Below are positions 62,921 to 64,000 of a DNA stretch of 64,000 bases, piece after piece (within the stretch, counting starts at the first letter, position 1; each line of letters opens with the position of its first letter). The DNA lies in NCBI RefSeq assembly GCF_027213645.1, contig NZ_JAPWGL010000001.1, positions 496,001 through 560,000 on the forward strand. Reading direction: 5' to 3'. The position numbers were made by a program, and so were the translations under genes. The notes under the pieces were generated by a model, which did not search any database, was not told the DNA's origin, and saw only the letters and a list, made by a program, of their open reading frames with translations. Origin of the DNA: Pedobacter rhodius. GTDB taxonomy: Bacteria; Bacteroidota; Bacteroidia; Sphingobacteriales; Sphingobacteriaceae.

Positions 62921-64000
62921 ATGTACAATCGTTTATCCCTTATTTTTAGTTTAATTTTTATAGGTTGCCTGGCAGGTAGTCGGGTTGTTGCTCAGGAAAC
63001 TTATCAGGATTTTACACCTGGTAAAATCTGGAAAGATAACAATGGTATCCATATCAATGCACACGGTGGCGGGATTGTTTACAGCAAAGGGTTGTACTAT
63101 TGGTTTGGCGAACATAAAATTGAAGGCGAAAAAGGAAATACGGCACAGCTGGGTGTTCATTGTTATTCATCAAAAGATTTATATAACTGGAAAGATGAGG
63201 GAATTGCACTGTCGGTTTCTGAGGATTTAAAAAGTGATATTGCTAAGGGCTGCATTTTAGAACGTCCGAAAGTAGTGTACAATAAGAAAACCAAAAAATT
63301 CGTCATGTGGTTCCACCTGGAACTGTTGGGTAAGGGTTATGCTGCGGCCCGTGCCGGTGTTGCCATTGCTGATAAAGCAACCGGTCCATATACTTTTATT
63401 AAGAGTTACCGACCTAATGCCGGTATAATGCCTTTTTATGCAGTTGGAACCCCGGATGCTGAGAAAGTAAACTGTGAAAAACCTGCAAATAAAAGTGATG
63501 GTTTTTTCTGTCGCGATTTACCCGGCGGACAAATGGCAAGAGACATGACTGTTTTTGTTGATGACGATGGTAAAGCTTATCATATATTTTCATCAGAGGA
63601 AAACTTCACGTTGCATTTAGCAGAATTAACGCCTGATTACTTAAGCCATACCGGGAAATTCATCAGGATTTATGTTGGCCAGCAAACGGAAGCACCGGCC
63701 TTATTTAAAAAAGATGGAATCTACTACATGATTGGTTCAGGCTGTACCGGTTGGGCGCCAAACCCGGCAAGGTGGTTTAAAGCAAAATCTATTTTTGGTC
63801 CCTGGGAATTTATGGGTAATCCTTGTGTTGGGCCGGGTTCAGATAAAACATTTGGCGGGCAAAGTACTTATGTGCTTCCGGCGCCGGGCAAAAAAGGTTC
63901 ATTTATTTTTATGGCCGATAAATGGGTGCCTAAAAATGCAATTGATGGCCGCTATTTGTGGTTGCCAATACAATTTGAAGATGATAAATTAAAAATCGAG
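62921..64000 (+). CDS. GH43 enzyme, exo-beta-1,3-galactanase type (GH43_24-like), 3' end missing
   Basis: 360 codons are in the window; the gene continues past the right edge. A signal peptide ends at VVAQE. The sequence begins the propeller with INAHGGGIVYSKGLYYWFGEH, typical of exo-beta-1,3-galactanases. Candidate residues: Glu 114 in ILERPKVV, Glu 257 in TEAPALF (acid) and Gln 314 in FGGQSTY. Characterised galactanases of this group use a Gln in place of the usual Asp base, and indeed no ADP-type Asp base is present here. The substrate would be the beta-1,3-galactan backbone of arabinogalactan proteins. It follows the second SusD by 98 bp. Confidence 0.85.
   Translation, partial: MYNRLSLIFSLIFIGCLAGSRVVAQETYQDFTPGKIWKDNNGIHINAHGGGIVYSKGLYYWFGEHKIEGEKGNTAQLGVHCYSSKDLYNWKDEGIALSVSEDLKSDIAKGCILERPKVVYNKKTKKFVMWFHLELLGKGYAAARAGVAIADKATGPYTFIKSYRPNAGIMPFYAVGTPDAEKVNCEKPANKSDGFFCRDLPGGQMARDMTVFVDDDGKAYHIFSSEENFTLHLAELTPDYLSHTGKFIRIYVGQQTEAPALFKKDGIYYMIGSGCTGWAPNPARWFKAKSIFGPWEFMGNPCVGPGSDKTFGGQSTYVLPAPGKKGSFIFMADKWVPKNAIDGRYLWLPIQFEDDKLKIE

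Overview
The window looks like chromosome of a Sphingobacteriaceae-type Bacteroidota, most like Pedobacter. The evidence is low GC, SusC/SusD pairs, a hybrid two-component system (HTCS), a T9SS plug-family protein, TamL, and promoters of the Bacteroidota type (TTTG, about 19 nt, TAnnTTTG). Two regions are visible.

Region 1 (1-20245) is ordinary chromosome. It carries an acyl-CoA thioesterase end, a cytoplasmic GH13 amylase, a DUF5103/T9SS plug protein, an ABC-F ATPase, NudK, an Rrf2 regulator paired with an NAD(P)-binding oxidoreductase (matching palindromes in front of both), PyrD, a VOC protein, an AlkD-like protein, a small basic protein behind tRNA-Cys, a SpoU methyltransferase and TamL. 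A minus-strand run follows: M28 peptidase, TspO, patatin-barrel protein, membrane protein and LigT-like protein.

Region 2 (20257-64000) is a long catabolic island. Its first part has GH43, a 929-aa DUF5695-like protein, a small GH43-like protein and a GH127/GH146 beta-L-arabinofuranosidase. Next come an Xaa-Pro aminopeptidase, a secreted M1 peptidase and a complete trans-4-hydroxy-L-proline catabolic operon (deaminase, ketoglutarate-semialdehyde dehydrogenase, 2-epimerase, D-hydroxyproline oxidase). After a hairpin-rich 189-bp tandem repeat come an AraC regulator and the HTCS, a second GH127/GH146 gene, and a tight operon of BNR_4 propeller, double GH43, GH105 and DUF2264 (GH154-like). An unrecognised minus-strand gene pair interrupts this, followed by two SusC/SusD pairs and a truncated GH43 with exo-beta-1,3-galactanase features.

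My reading is that the island handles plant hydroxyproline-rich glycoproteins (arabinogalactan proteins and/or extensins). The glycan enzymes would strip galactan, arabinose and (rhamnosyl)glucuronate. The beta-L-arabinofuranosidases can act on sugars linked to hydroxyproline. The peptidases would open the Pro/Hyp backbone, and the Hyp operon would burn the released amino acid. Three promoters in the island (second GH127, BNR_4 operon, first SusC) share a pair of C-runs spaced exactly 21 bp, a good candidate for the HTCS operator. The protein families are well supported by motifs. The shared substrate and the regulatory link are inference.
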